From contig CAZVWH010000030.1 in the NCBI GenBank assembly GCA_964631175.1, forward strand, positions 1-31,580: DNA of 31,580 bases, given 5' to 3'. The notes beneath the pieces are model-generated. The model had not been told where the DNA came from and made no database searches. It was given only the letters and a program-made list of their open reading frames with translations. This DNA is from CAZVWH01 sp964631175 (GTDB lineage Bacteria > Planctomycetota > Phycisphaerae > Sedimentisphaerales > Anaerobacaceae). The position numbers were made by a program, and so were the translations under genes. The first letter of the stretch is position 1. Every line of letters begins with the position of its first letter. Positions 1 through 7,764 of the stretch are shown here, piece after piece.

Positions 1-64
1 TGGTAATTGGTAATTGGATTTGTAATTTAACCAGTTACCATTTAACCAATTTGGGATATTAGCT

Positions 65-334
65 ATGCCACTACATGTTAGATCAATTGCGATAAGTACC
101 ACCGTGATATGCTTTTTCGGCTTGGGCTTTATTTGTTGGATTAGCGGTCTTTCACCATTTACCTGCTGCAAAAGGTCTCTGATAGGTGCAGCAATCGCGT
201 ATATAACAGCCAGCATAGCTGTCAAAATAGTCAATGCTATTTTAACCAATGCGATGATTACAAGCCAAGTAAATCAAAATTTAGACCAATCGCGGTCGAA
301 GCAAAAGGATAAAGCAAGTGACAACAAAGACTGA
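65..334 (+). CDS. Small membrane protein upstream of the sigma-28 gene
   Basis: An 89-residue protein of unknown function. It has two hydrophobic stretches, roughly residues 7-27 and 38-64, with a Cys-Cys pair between them, then a polar, lysine-rich tail; this suggests two membrane passes. Its last 17 bases overlap the GTG start of the sigma-28 gene, so the two are probably translationally coupled. The ribosome binding site is weak (GGGATAT upstream of ATG). Position suggests a link with flagellar regulation, but that is inference only; I recognise no family. Confidence 0.5.
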   Translation: MPLHVRSIAISTTVICFFGLGFICWISGLSPFTCCKRSLIGAAIAYITASIAVKIVNAILTNAMITSQVNQNLDQSRSKQKDKASDNKD

Positions 335-1253
335 AGAAATTGTTGTGGATTCTCACGATGCAGAACCTAAGGCCCCTGCAGCTTCTTGCCCGCCGCCCCG
401 ACTCGCGTCGGCAGACGCGGGTGCAGGCCAAGCAAGAGCGGCGGTTCAGAATGAGATTGAGGACGGCACGGAGCATCTAAAGGCCGTAGCAGCACGCACA
501 TACTCGGGCCAAAAAAGACCGGCCGTCTCGCCAAAGACAGGCTGGCTGCTCGACGATGAGCAAATAGCACAACTGCTGCCTATGGTCCACAAAATAGCTC
601 ACCGCGCCGCTGTCTATATTAAGCCGCCATTATCATTCGAGGATTTAGTCTCGGCTGGTACAGTCGGACTGGTAAGGGCTGCCCGCGATTTCGACGCATC
701 ACACGAAGCCGAGTTTAAGACTTACGCCTATATCAGAATAAAAGGGGCCATTCTTGACGAGCTGAGAAGCTCATCATTGCTGCCTGTAAATGTAAACAAA
801 CAAGTTAGAAATGCCCGCCAACTCTACCAAAAAATCACTGATCAGACAGGTACCGCACCGACTGATGACGAGTTAGCTGAAAAACTGGGAATAACGGTTG
901 ATGAAGTTTACGAACTATTCGAAAATGCCCGTATCCAGCACTTTGTCTCAATCGATGGCTTAATGGATGACGGCTACACACCGAGCGGTTTCCTGTCAGC
1001 ACGCAATGGACGGGACACAGCCACTCCTGATAAGCAGATGGAGCAGGCTGAGCTTATAGATGAGCTAAGCCAAGCCATACAGCAACTGGGCCAAAGACGA
1101 AGGCAGATCATCTTGCTCTATTATCAGCAGCATCTGACGATGAAACAAATAGCTGATTTGTTCAAGATTACTGAATCACGGGTCAGTCAGTTGCATGCAA
1201 GTGCTCTGTTCAGCTTATCCGTAAAATTGAGGCAATGGAAAGATGACAGATAA
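318..1253 (+). CDS. fliA: RNA polymerase sigma factor for flagellar operon (sigma-28, FliA/WhiG type)
   Basis: A sigma-70 family factor of the FliA type, expected to direct core RNA polymerase to flagellar and chemotaxis promoters. The 311 residues hold region 2 (about 83-155, with FEDLVSAGTVGLVRAARDFD and FKTYAYIRIKGAILDELR), region 3 (KLGITVDEV area) and region 4 with a helix-turn-helix near the C-terminus (LTMKQIADLFKITESRVSQL). It starts at GTG 318, inside the preceding gene, and its end overlaps the next start by 11 bases, so an operon is likely. The N-terminus is about 70 residues longer than usual FliA. Residues ~20-43 (SCPPPRLASADAGAG) are encoded by a dispersed palindromic element also found at 18409 and 26647. 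The family call is secure; the FliA-rather-than-WhiG name follows from context. Confidence 0.9.
   Translation: MTTKTEEIVVDSHDAEPKAPAASCPPPRLASADAGAGQARAAVQNEIEDGTEHLKAVAARTYSGQKRPAVSPKTGWLLDDEQIAQLLPMVHKIAHRAAVYIKPPLSFEDLVSAGTVGLVRAARDFDASHEAEFKTYAYIRIKGAILDELRSSSLLPVNVNKQVRNARQLYQKITDQTGTAPTDDELAEKLGITVDEVYELFENARIQHFVSIDGLMDDGYTPSGFLSARNGRDTATPDKQMEQAELIDELSQAIQQLGQRRRQIILLYYQQHLTMKQIADLFKITESRVSQLHASALFSLSVKLRQWKDDR
376..445 (+). repeat. Palindromic element (family 1) inside the sigma-28 reading frame
   Basis: The stretch shares blocks such as TTCTTGCCCGCCGCCCC and a GCGTCGG..AGACGCGGG inner hairpin with intergenic copies at 18409-18481 and 26647-26719. It is in frame and encodes about 24 residues in the variable N-terminal extension of the sigma factor. 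Confidence 0.7.
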
Positions 1254-1479
1254 TGATTACAACATAATTAAACCGGTAGAAAGTTTAACACATATCGCAG
1301 GGTCAGCTCCTGTAAAGCAGCGTGAGAAAAGAAAAAATCGGCACAATTTACCTGCCGACCATAAGGAGCAACGAGAATCTACCGAAGAGGAACTAAATGA
1401 GCCGGTGGAGCCGGAGAGCCAAACCGTAAAACCCACTGATGATGAAAACGACCGGCATTCTATTGATTACTGCGCATGA
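1243..1479 (+). CDS. Small acidic hypothetical protein coupled to fliA
   Basis: A 78-residue hydrophilic protein. The ATG lies 11 bases inside the end of the sigma-28 gene, so translation is probably coupled. The middle is basic (KQREKRKNRHN) and the second half is strongly acidic and proline-rich (EEELNEPVEPE), ending in the short motif IDYCA. There is no signal peptide or membrane segment. I do not recognise a domain. Its place between the sigma-28 gene and further small flagellar-region genes suggests a role in the motility regulon, but nothing in the sequence proves it. Confidence 0.6.
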   Translation: MTDNDYNIIKPVESLTHIAGSAPVKQREKRKNRHNLPADHKEQRESTEEELNEPVEPESQTVKPTDDENDRHSIDYCA

Positions 1480-1495
1480 CTTAACCCCCGCAATA

Positions 1496-1550
1496 AACCT
1501 GTCCCCTCGGCCATGCTCGGGGCGGGCCTGAGCAAGGTCGAAGGATTGCG
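1496..1550. repeat. Palindromic intergenic element (family 2)
   Basis: GC-rich element containing CCTGAGCAAGGTCGAAGG, the reverse complement of the CCTTCGAC...GCTCAGG core seen at 18579, 22984, 23421 and inside cas1. It lies in the gap after the 78-aa gene. Confidence 0.6.
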
Positions 1551-1565
1551 GGATTAAATATTTAG

Positions 1566-1592
1566 CCCCCAAATTTATTTGGGGGTCTTTCT
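1566..1592 (+). terminator. Rho-independent terminator with TTTAGCCCCC flank
   Basis: Perfect stem CCCCCAAA / TTTGGGGG with a TTTA loop, followed by TCTTTCT. It would end the upstream fliA transcript. The 5' flank ATATTTAG is shared with hairpins at 4869 and 18369. Confidence 0.65.
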
Positions 1593-1615
1593 GCCAATTA
1601 AAAGAGAGAAGACAG

Positions 1616-1873
1616 ATGGATAAAGCATTGGGACACATTTTAAGAAGCGACGAGGTTAAGCTGGAAGGACAAGTCCGACTGCAAACGAAGCAGTCCCTCC
1701 GCTCCGGGGGAATCGAGGCAGGTTCGCCGAGCTCGGCTATGCAGTCCGCCACAGCAGCAATCGTAGAAAACCATCCTGAATTTGCCGTTATAGAAATAAC
1801 CTGTCGCTGTGGTGAAAAAATGTACTTAAGGTGTGAGTACGCCGGTCAAGAAAGTCAAAAAAGCAAAGAGTAA
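1616..1873 (+). CDS. Small hypothetical protein with C-terminal CxC...C motif
   Basis: An 85-residue protein with a good upstream site (GAGAGAAGAC before ATG). The C-terminal half carries ITCRCGEKMYLRCEY, with three cysteines arranged like a small metal-binding or redox motif. Residues ~26-44 (SLRSGGIEAGSPSSAMQ) are encoded by a GC-rich block with partial self-complementarity and unlike composition; this looks like another in-frame palindromic element. No known family is recognised. Its position in the sigma-28 gene group suggests a motility-associated protein by inference. Confidence 0.55.
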   Translation: MDKALGHILRSDEVKLEGQVRLQTKQSLRSGGIEAGSPSSAMQSATAAIVENHPEFAVIEITCRCGEKMYLRCEYAGQESQKSKE

Positions 1874-1974
1874 AAAATAGAATTGTGAAATCACCACTTT
1901 GTGGTGATAATTTCCTGAATTTTACATTTTGATATTTGATATTTAACTTTGAGAAAGATATCTGGAGAAAAATA

Positions 1975-2658
1975 ATGAAAGCCAATAAAAAAATCATACT
2001 TTTGCGGTCGTCATTACTACTAATGCTTCTGCTGTCGAGCTGCTCGCAACCCCAGGGACCCGCCTTCGGCGGGGATGTTTCTGCTCCATCCAAATCCGCA
2101 GCTCGACCAAGCTCTACCAATGTCCTCAATTCAGAGCCTATCCTTAAGGCCGAGGGCGAGACGGACTCGCCGAAACCTAAGCAGCAAAGCCAGTCACAGC
2201 AGATTGTAAAGAGATTTCAAGAACCCATCATCCAAGGTCAAAGCGCCTTGGAATCCGCGATAGAGCTTTCACATAAGTACGCCAATCTTTCCGATGAGAC
2301 CGCCGGGCTGCGGCAACAAAACCAGAATCTTATCGACGAGAACCGTCAACTCAAAGAGCAGATCGGTGCACTTGACACTAAATTGAAGCAGACGCAAAAG
2401 GAGTTAACCGAGGCCAATAATCTTTTGATTGAGATGCGCATAGAATTAAATAGCTGGAAAACGGATATTCTCGGTTTTCGTGATGAGATGCGGCAAGCCG
2501 AATCAGCCCAACTGGAGGCCCTGCTTAAGATACTTAAGATGCTCGGTGGAGAGGTAACAACCGAATCGAGACAGACTGATAATGGAGGCTCAACTGAGGC
2601 GGGTACTGCACAAGCTGAATCTGATGATACTTCAGGTAAGGATAAATCAAATGAATAG
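1975..2658 (+). CDS. Lipoprotein with periplasmic coiled coil
   Basis: A 227-residue predicted lipoprotein. ATG 1975 is chosen over an upstream TTG because GGAGAAAAATA stands directly before it and it begins a classic signal: MKANKK, a hydrophobic core, then the lipobox LLSSC. After a proline/serine-rich linker comes a long heptad-like coiled coil (about residues 100-185, rich in Q, L, E, K), then a polar acidic tail. The next gene starts 8 bases before its stop, so the two lipoproteins are probably coupled. It may form a structural or scaffold part of an envelope machine; the function is unknown. Confidence 0.7.
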   Translation: MKANKKIILLRSSLLLMLLLSSCSQPQGPAFGGDVSAPSKSAARPSSTNVLNSEPILKAEGETDSPKPKQQSQSQQIVKRFQEPIIQGQSALESAIELSHKYANLSDETAGLRQQNQNLIDENRQLKEQIGALDTKLKQTQKELTEANNLLIEMRIELNSWKTDILGFRDEMRQAESAQLEALLKILKMLGGEVTTESRQTDNGGSTEAGTAQAESDDTSGKDKSNE

Positions 2659-3373
2659 GTCAAGAACAGTATTATCACATCTAATAACTCCAACTCGGTT
2701 GGACAGCCTTTATGGTTCGAGATATATCTCACGAATCAAAAGTATTAACTTGTGGATCACGGTATCCTTATTAGCGCTGGTTCTGCCGGCTGGCTGCCAA
2801 CCCTATAAAGCAACTGAGCCTGTGCCGGATGGCTCATATCTAAATCGGTATAAAGACCTTACCACAATCGGCAGAGTGGTTATTGTCGAGCTGAACAATG
2901 ATTCCGCTTTCCCCCAAATTTCTGCTGATGTAACGGAAGCACTTTTCCTTGCTTTGCAAAAGAAGCAGATTTTCGGTTTGACAATGGTGAGTCAGGACGA
3001 CCCTGCCTGGCGAAGTTTGGAATTAGAGCCGAACGCCATATACAGCCTTGAGGAGCTACTTGCAATACGACAGACACTAAAATGCGAAGCGGTGCTGGTC
3101 GGAACCGTTACCCAATATGAGCCCTATCCTCATTTAGCCATTGCTCTTCGCCTGAGGCTGCTGGACCTAATCGATGGCCAGTTGCTATGGGCCATGGAGC
3201 AAGTTTGGGATAGTGCAGACAAAACAACGCAACGTCAGATAAAACAATACTTTCAAAGCCAAACAATCACAGGCTTTGAATCTAACCTTGAACAGATGAC
3301 AGTTGTTAGCCCATTGAAGTTTATTAGATTTGTAGCTCACGAGATTGGGCAAACTCTAAAGCCCACAGGATAA
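2651..3373 (+). CDS. Lipoprotein, FlgO/CsgG/LpoB-like fold candidate
   Basis: A 240-residue lipoprotein candidate. ATG 2651 overlaps the end of the upstream lipoprotein gene, so it is preferred over earlier in-frame codons. A hydrophobic segment ending ALVLPAGC resembles a lipobox, placed unusually late (about residue 48). The mature part has a VVIVELNNDSAFPQ strand, a long helix, and LKCEAVLVGTVTQYEPYP, then LRLRLLDLIDGQLLWA. This pattern resembles outer-membrane lipoproteins of the FlgO/CsgG/LpoB type, which detect or build envelope complexes. That assignment is by pattern only. A flagellar role would fit the location. Confidence 0.6.
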   Translation: MNRSRTVLSHLITPTRLDSLYGSRYISRIKSINLWITVSLLALVLPAGCQPYKATEPVPDGSYLNRYKDLTTIGRVVIVELNNDSAFPQISADVTEALFLALQKKQIFGLTMVSQDDPAWRSLELEPNAIYSLEELLAIRQTLKCEAVLVGTVTQYEPYPHLAIALRLRLLDLIDGQLLWAMEQVWDSADKTTQRQIKQYFQSQTITGFESNLEQMTVVSPLKFIRFVAHEIGQTLKPTG

Positions 3374-3431
3374 ACTACCGCATATCGGCTCTTTCAAAGG
3401 TGCACTTAACTAAAAAAAAACAAAAAATCTG

Positions 3432-3456
3432 CAAAACACCTAAAGTTTTGCAAAAA
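3432..3456. other. Hairpin upstream of the FlgM-like gene
   Basis: Stem GCAAAAC / GTTTTGC with a seven-base loop, followed by AAAAAAC on the + strand. Read on the minus strand it is preceded, not followed, by T residues, so it is not a convincing terminator; it may be a leader structure. Confidence 0.35.
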
Positions 3457-3505
3457 ACGTACGAAAAGGATTATAGATTAGAGGTTTTAAAGGAATGATG
3501 ATATT

Positions 3506-3775
3506 ATGATAGACAAGATTGATGCCAGCCAAAATCAAGACCTTGTAGGCAAATTGCCATCTACAAAGCCAGATTCGCCCAAGGCTCCGGCAAATAATAA
3601 TGCGGACGCATCTTTACAAGTCGATTACGCCTCTTTAATCAGCCAAGCAACACAGATTCCAGACAAAGACGATAAGGCTGTCCAGCGGGCAAAAGAGCTG
3701 TTAGAAGCCGGCCAGCTTGAAAGTCCGGAAAACATTCGTGAAGCAGCAGAGGACATCATAAGATACAGTATTTAA
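3506..3775 (+). CDS. FlgM-like anti-sigma-28 candidate
   Basis: An 89-residue protein with a disordered, Pro/Ser/Asn-rich N-terminal half and a helical C-terminal half (AVQRAKELLEAGQLESPENI...AAEDII). This resembles the FlgM layout, where the C-terminal helices bind sigma-28 and hold it inactive until the hook-basal body is complete. The pattern (x)xRxxxLLExGxxxxPExIxxAAxxI is suggestive rather than diagnostic. Proximity to the sigma-28 gene supports it. ATG 3506 follows AAAGGA with a spacing longer than usual. It could instead be an unrelated small planctomycete protein. Confidence 0.45.
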   Translation: MIDKIDASQNQDLVGKLPSTKPDSPKAPANNNADASLQVDYASLISQATQIPDKDDKAVQRAKELLEAGQLESPENIREAAEDIIRYSI

Positions 3776-3777
3776 AA

Positions 3778-3906
3778 GCCTTAAAGCTGAGCCTTTTAAA
3801 CGCCAGGCCAACGGATGGCCAATACCAGGCTGAGATGGATATCGTAAACTCGGCGAGGAATCGTGTTACTTGGCACCACCCAGATACTCATCCCTCGCCT
3901 TTTTTA
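3778..3906 (+). ncRNA. Candidate structured RNA / 3' UTR ending in a terminator
   Basis: The stretch after the FlgM-like gene contains a hairpin GGCCAACGGATGGCC, a CCAGGC repeat on both sides of it, and an outer stem GGCGAGG / CCTCGCC (3852-3858 with 3894-3901) closed by a ~35-base loop and followed by TTTTTT. No ORF runs through it. It could be a terminator with a large loop or an unannotated RNA element. Confidence 0.4.
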
Positions 3907-3938
3907 CTTACCTGCTCAGGCCGCATAATAAAATTGTA

Positions 3939-4424
3939 ATGAAACTATCGAATATAGAGTTAGAAGCTTCAATAAGAGCCAAATTTAGAAAGCTCTGGAA
4001 GCATTACTTCCTGCAAAGCGTGCTGGCTACCACTCTTTTCTCTATTCTCGTCGTCATCTTGGGTAGAGAAAAAATGGTCTTGATCAGCACGATGGGTGCC
4101 ACCACATTTATCGTATTTGCAATGCCCAACACAGCCTCGGCAAAAACCAGAAATGTCATCGGTGGCCATCTGGTAGGCTTAGCCTGCGGAGCTATATTCT
4201 ACTTTGCTGCTCTGCCCTATTTCCTCGGGTATCCTCTGGCAGTCGGAACTGCTATCTTCTTTATGGTAGTTCTGGATGTCGAACATCCCCCAGCCGCAGG
4301 CACAGCTTTAGCCGTGGTAATAAATGAGGTTTCTTGCAACGCCTTTGTTACTGTAATGGTAAGCGCTTTAGTACTATCTCAATGCCGATACTTTATGAGA
4401 CATTATTTAAAGGATTTGGTGTAG
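3939..4424 (+). CDS. HPP-family integral membrane protein
   Basis: A 161-residue membrane protein with the diagnostic motif VEHPPAAGTAL of the HPP family, in which one plant-type member transports nitrite across the chloroplast envelope. Four to five hydrophobic segments follow a short, charged N-terminus: about 24-42, 48-64, 75-95, 98-112 and 120-145. ATG 3939 was chosen rather than a TTG at 3870, because the latter lies inside the upstream terminator-like structure and adds residues with no family resemblance. Substrate in bacteria is unknown. It stands alone between two hairpins. Confidence 0.8.
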   Translation: MKLSNIELEASIRAKFRKLWKHYFLQSVLATTLFSILVVILGREKMVLISTMGATTFIVFAMPNTASAKTRNVIGGHLVGLACGAIFYFAALPYFLGYPLAVGTAIFFMVVLDVEHPPAAGTALAVVINEVSCNAFVTVMVSALVLSQCRYFMRHYLKDLV

Positions 4425-4473
4425 TCCACTGAAGCTCTACTTCAATCCCGGTTCTAAATTGCAGAACCTGCTC

Positions 4474-4698
4474 TCAAACGTAACAATCGAAAAATTTTCC
4501 ATGTGGACTATTGTGATTAGATGCTCTCAGTTTGCCTGATAAAGCTCTATAAATGGCTGAATTAATAGCGTGATTTTCTACAATGTTCCCAGGAAGGATA
4601 TCACCAATCCTGCGATATTTGTTTATTGATGGATTTTTACGGATCCTGCGTTCAATAAATGGAACTGTTTTAATAACCTTACTTGAAATCTTCTTCAA
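4474..4698 (-). CDS. Short hypothetical protein with a consensus promoter
   Basis: A 74-residue basic protein starting at TTG (MKKISSKVIKTV...). The start is preceded by a strong AAGGGGGGTGA ribosome binding site and, further upstream on the same strand, a near-consensus sigma-70 promoter. Those two signals argue that it is expressed. The protein has no recognisable domain, no signal peptide, and two cysteines at most; it may be a truncated remnant. It is antisense to a 70-residue frame on the other strand, which lacks a comparable start site. Confidence 0.4.
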   Translation of the reverse strand: MKKISSKVIKTVPFIERRIRKNPSINKYRRIGDILPGNIVENHAINSAIYRALSGKLRASNHNSPHGKFFDCYV

Positions 4699-4722
4699 TA
4701 TTTCACCCCCCTTATATCCAGT

Positions 4723-4751
4723 ATTCTATCATTTCACGCCCAAAATGTCAA
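4723..4751 (-). promoter_or_regulatory. Sigma-70 promoter for the 74-aa ORF
   Basis: On the minus strand TTGACA (4746-4751) and TAGAAT (4723-4728) are separated by exactly 17 bases. The ribosome binding site and TTG start of the 74-aa ORF follow 11-25 bases downstream. Confidence 0.6.
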
Positions 4752-4868
4752 CTATAATCTTCTCAAACTTGACAATTTGCAGCAAGAGCTTATAATAAAG
4801 AGGGATAAGGTATTGCTTTAGCAAATCTTAGCAAAAACGTGCTGTAAAACCGCAGGCAAAATATTTAG

Positions 4869-4887
4869 CCCCGCATTTTACGCGGGG
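4869..4887. other. TTTAGCCCC-type hairpin before pilT
   Basis: Stem CCCCGC / GCGGGG with loop ATTTTAC, preceded by ATATTTAG as at 1566 and 18369. Here the 3' side has TTCCGG rather than a T-tract, and the PilT start lies 20 bases on, so it may act in the leader instead of terminating. Confidence 0.45.
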
Positions 4888-4906
4888 TTCCGGCACTTGA
4901 GAGTTA

Positions 4907-6049
4907 GTGGCAGTTATGGGTCCTGAACAACCTATTGACACTTATAAAAAGCTCGACCATGAACCGAAGCTGCACCGCTTTTTCAGGGCTGCCATCAAGA
5001 CTCATGCAAACGATTTGCATTTAAAAGTTGGCCAGCCGGCAAAATTACGCCTCTATGGGCAATTGAAAAGCACTACCGGCGAAGCAATAACTCAAAAACA
5101 AATGGAAGAGATGGTCTTCGAGATACTCAGCCCCGCCCAGAAAGAGTTTTTTCTGGAGCATGGAACTCTCGACTTTGCTCACGAAATCGGTGATGAACAT
5201 CGCTTCCGAATAAACGTATTTCGCCAGCGTGGCATGATTAGTCTTGCAGCAAGGCGGGTTAGCACGTATGTACCATCCTTTAAGGCCCTTCATCTGCCGC
5301 CTGTGATCGAGCAAGTAGCCGACGCCAATCAAGGTCTGGTTCTTGTAGTCGGGCCTACCGGCTGTGGCAAAACCACCACCATCGCAGCGATGATAGACTA
5401 TATAAACCGCACCCGCTTCTGTCATATAATTACCATCGAGGACCCTATTGAATATCTGTTCAAAGATCAGAAAGCAATAGTGACCCAGAGAGAGATAAGC
5501 CTCGACGTGCCGGATTATGAAGATGCTCTAAGATATTTAATGCGGCAAGACCCAGATGTAGTTTTCATCGGCGAAATGCGGGATGCCAAGACGGTTACAG
5601 CCGGCATGAGAGCCGCTGAAACCGGCCACCTTGTTTTTGGAACAATGCACTCAGCAAATGCCTCCCAGGCTGTCCACCGTCTTTTAGACCTCTTCCCACA
5701 AACAGAAAGAAATCTCATCAGACAGACCTTGGCTATAGCACTACGGGCAATCGTCAGCCAGGTATTGCTACCAAGTATCAAGGAAGGTGTCGATAGAATA
5801 CCCGCTATCGAGGTGCTGCTGGCAAATCCGGCTGTAAGAAAACTAATTTCAGAAGAACGTGAAGGAGATCTGCCAAGCGTTATACGAAGCTCGAAACAGG
5901 AAGGCATGCAGGACCTTACATACAACCTTTGCGAGATGGTAAAGGACGGTTCCATAGACCCAAAGGATGCGTATAAATATGCACCAAATAAAGACGAGCT
6001 GAAGATGGCGCTAAAGGGCATCAGAACTACAGCCGAAGGTATTCTATGA
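4907..6049 (+). CDS. pilT: PilT-like twitching motility / secretion ATPase
   Basis: A 380-residue hexameric ATPase of the PilT group, which powers retraction of type IV pili from the cytoplasmic side. Motifs seen: Walker A GPTGCGKTTT at 149-158, the Asp box TIEDPIEYLF, Walker B with DVVFIGEMRD (Glu223), and the His box GHLVFGTMHSANA. The N-terminal PAS-like domain has NDLHLKVGQPAKLRLYG. Length is close to the usual 345-380. The GTG at 4907 is used; ATG 4916 is an alternative three codons later. It is followed by a GspE-like gene on the same strand, so the pair likely forms one transcript. No pilin or PilC gene is in view. Confidence 0.9.
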   Translation: MAVMGPEQPIDTYKKLDHEPKLHRFFRAAIKTHANDLHLKVGQPAKLRLYGQLKSTTGEAITQKQMEEMVFEILSPAQKEFFLEHGTLDFAHEIGDEHRFRINVFRQRGMISLAARRVSTYVPSFKALHLPPVIEQVADANQGLVLVVGPTGCGKTTTIAAMIDYINRTRFCHIITIEDPIEYLFKDQKAIVTQREISLDVPDYEDALRYLMRQDPDVVFIGEMRDAKTVTAGMRAAETGHLVFGTMHSANASQAVHRLLDLFPQTERNLIRQTLAIALRAIVSQVLLPSIKEGVDRIPAIEVLLANPAVRKLISEEREGDLPSVIRSSKQEGMQDLTYNLCEMVKDGSIDPKDAYKYAPNKDELKMALKGIRTTAEGIL

Positions 6050-6080
6050 GGATTACTAAGTTTTTCTAATGGAGCATTTT

Positions 6081-7739
6081 ATGCCAGATTTAGCAGTAAT
6101 TTACATCCAGTACGGCACCTACACATCCATAATCGAATTTGTTACTTTTATAGTCTTTTTCTTCTTATGGCTAATGCTGCTTAACTGGGTTTATTCTGAT
6201 GCTACAGCAGTAGAAACCAAGACGGTCTTCTGGACAGGCCTTATTTTCGGTGCAGGCGTGGCAACGACGATAGTCTGGCTGATTTTGCCTGCCAAATTCA
6301 CTATTATTGCAATGGCGCTATATCTAATAGCGGTTGGTGCAACAGCTTTGGCTTATGTCAAGCACCGCAATACACAGGTCTTGGATGTTGACCGTGTCCT
6401 TACTATCCAGCATATTAAAGGCCTATTATCCAGCAAAGACATGAAATCACCAGGCGGCGAAGGATTTATTTTTATAACAGCGAACAACAATGAGATCCCT
6501 TTGCCCCAACCTAAAACCGGAGATTTTTTCGGTTATAGAGCGGCTTATGAAATATTGACCGATGCTTTGTGGCGAAGAGCAAGCAATATTACTTTGAATC
6601 CGCAAGCCGACAATTATAAAGTCTCTTACTACATTGATGGCACGCAAGTAAAACAGCCGACCATGTCAAAAGAGCAGGCAGATTATCTCATTCTTTTCCT
6701 AAAACAGCTTGCCGACCTGGACATCAATGAAAAACGAAAACCACAAAAAGGAAAATTCCTGACCAGCAAGGATAAAGACAATACTGACTGGGAAGTCATC
6801 ACTGCCGGCTCAACCGTCGGAGAGCAGCTTAGGATCAAGCACGTATTAAAAGAGTACATGGAAAGACTGTCTGAGACCGGTTTGACGCCGTCTCAATATG
6901 AGCAGCTAAGTAAATTTGGCAAATTAAAACAAGGTCTATTCATAATATCAGGCCCTCCTAAAAGCGGTATAACAACGACGCTTTATGCTCTGCTACGCAA
7001 TCATGATGCCTTCATCAACAATATAAACACACTCGAAAAACAACCAGCTGCGGAACTGGCGAATATAACTCAGAATGTCTATACCCTCAGCGACACCGGC
7101 ACTACTACTTATGCCAAAAAGCTACAGGAAGTAATAAGAATGGGGCCGGACATCATTGGTGTTGCTAACTGCGAGAATGCCCAAACAGCTCGTCTTGCGT
7201 GTGCAGCCGCCAAAGATGGAAAAACCGTATACGTTGTGCTCAAAGCTGACAGCATAATACAGGCACTCGGTATATGGATTAAATTAGTCGGTGATAGAAA
7301 CCTCATAACCGAAACACTTCTGGGCATAAGCAACCAAAGACTAATTAGAAAACTCTGCAATGAATGCAAAGAAGCATACGCACCGGATAAAGAGCTTCTG
7401 CGAAAATTTAATCTTCCAGCCGAAAAGGTCAAAGTGCTGTACCGTCCTGGAAAATTCATTTATGATAAACGTGGAAAACCCAGAACCTGTGAAAAATGCC
7501 AAGAGACGGGTTTTATAGGAAGAACAGGTGTGTTTGAAACCATTTTAATAAATGATGAGCTAAGAAAGAGCATAAAAAACACAAAGTCACTGTCAGACAT
7601 TGCAATGCAATTTCGTCGTGCTAAAATGCTTTATCTACAGGAACAGACGCTTAGAAAAGTCATTAGCGGCACGACATCAGTGAATGAAATGATCCGAGTG
7701 CTCTCAGCAGGTAAAACTAAAAAAGCTAAAAAACAATAA
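6081..7739 (+). CDS. Membrane-anchored GspE/PilB-like protein with degenerate ATPase motifs
   Basis: A 552-residue protein with three hydrophobic segments in the first ~95 residues, then a GspE/PilB-type domain. The Walker A position reads GPPKSGITTT (291-300): the lysine is isoleucine at 297. The Walker B region reads PDIIGVANCENA, lacking the GE(I/M)RD acidic pair that the upstream PilT keeps. A zinc module CNEC...CEKC, typical of GspE/PilB, is intact. The protein is therefore probably not an active ATPase and may serve as a scaffold or regulator. ATG 6081 is preferred because GGAG lies 7 bases upstream; 6069 is possible. The next gene starts 25 bases downstream. Confidence 0.8.
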   Translation: MPDLAVIYIQYGTYTSIIEFVTFIVFFFLWLMLLNWVYSDATAVETKTVFWTGLIFGAGVATTIVWLILPAKFTIIAMALYLIAVGATALAYVKHRNTQVLDVDRVLTIQHIKGLLSSKDMKSPGGEGFIFITANNNEIPLPQPKTGDFFGYRAAYEILTDALWRRASNITLNPQADNYKVSYYIDGTQVKQPTMSKEQADYLILFLKQLADLDINEKRKPQKGKFLTSKDKDNTDWEVITAGSTVGEQLRIKHVLKEYMERLSETGLTPSQYEQLSKFGKLKQGLFIISGPPKSGITTTLYALLRNHDAFINNINTLEKQPAAELANITQNVYTLSDTGTTTYAKKLQEVIRMGPDIIGVANCENAQTARLACAAAKDGKTVYVVLKADSIIQALGIWIKLVGDRNLITETLLGISNQRLIRKLCNECKEAYAPDKELLRKFNLPAEKVKVLYRPGKFIYDKRGKPRTCEKCQETGFIGRTGVFETILINDELRKSIKNTKSLSDIAMQFRRAKMLYLQEQTLRKVISGTTSVNEMIRVLSAGKTKKAKKQ

Positions 7740-7764
7740 TTGTTAATACATCGGAGAGAACATA

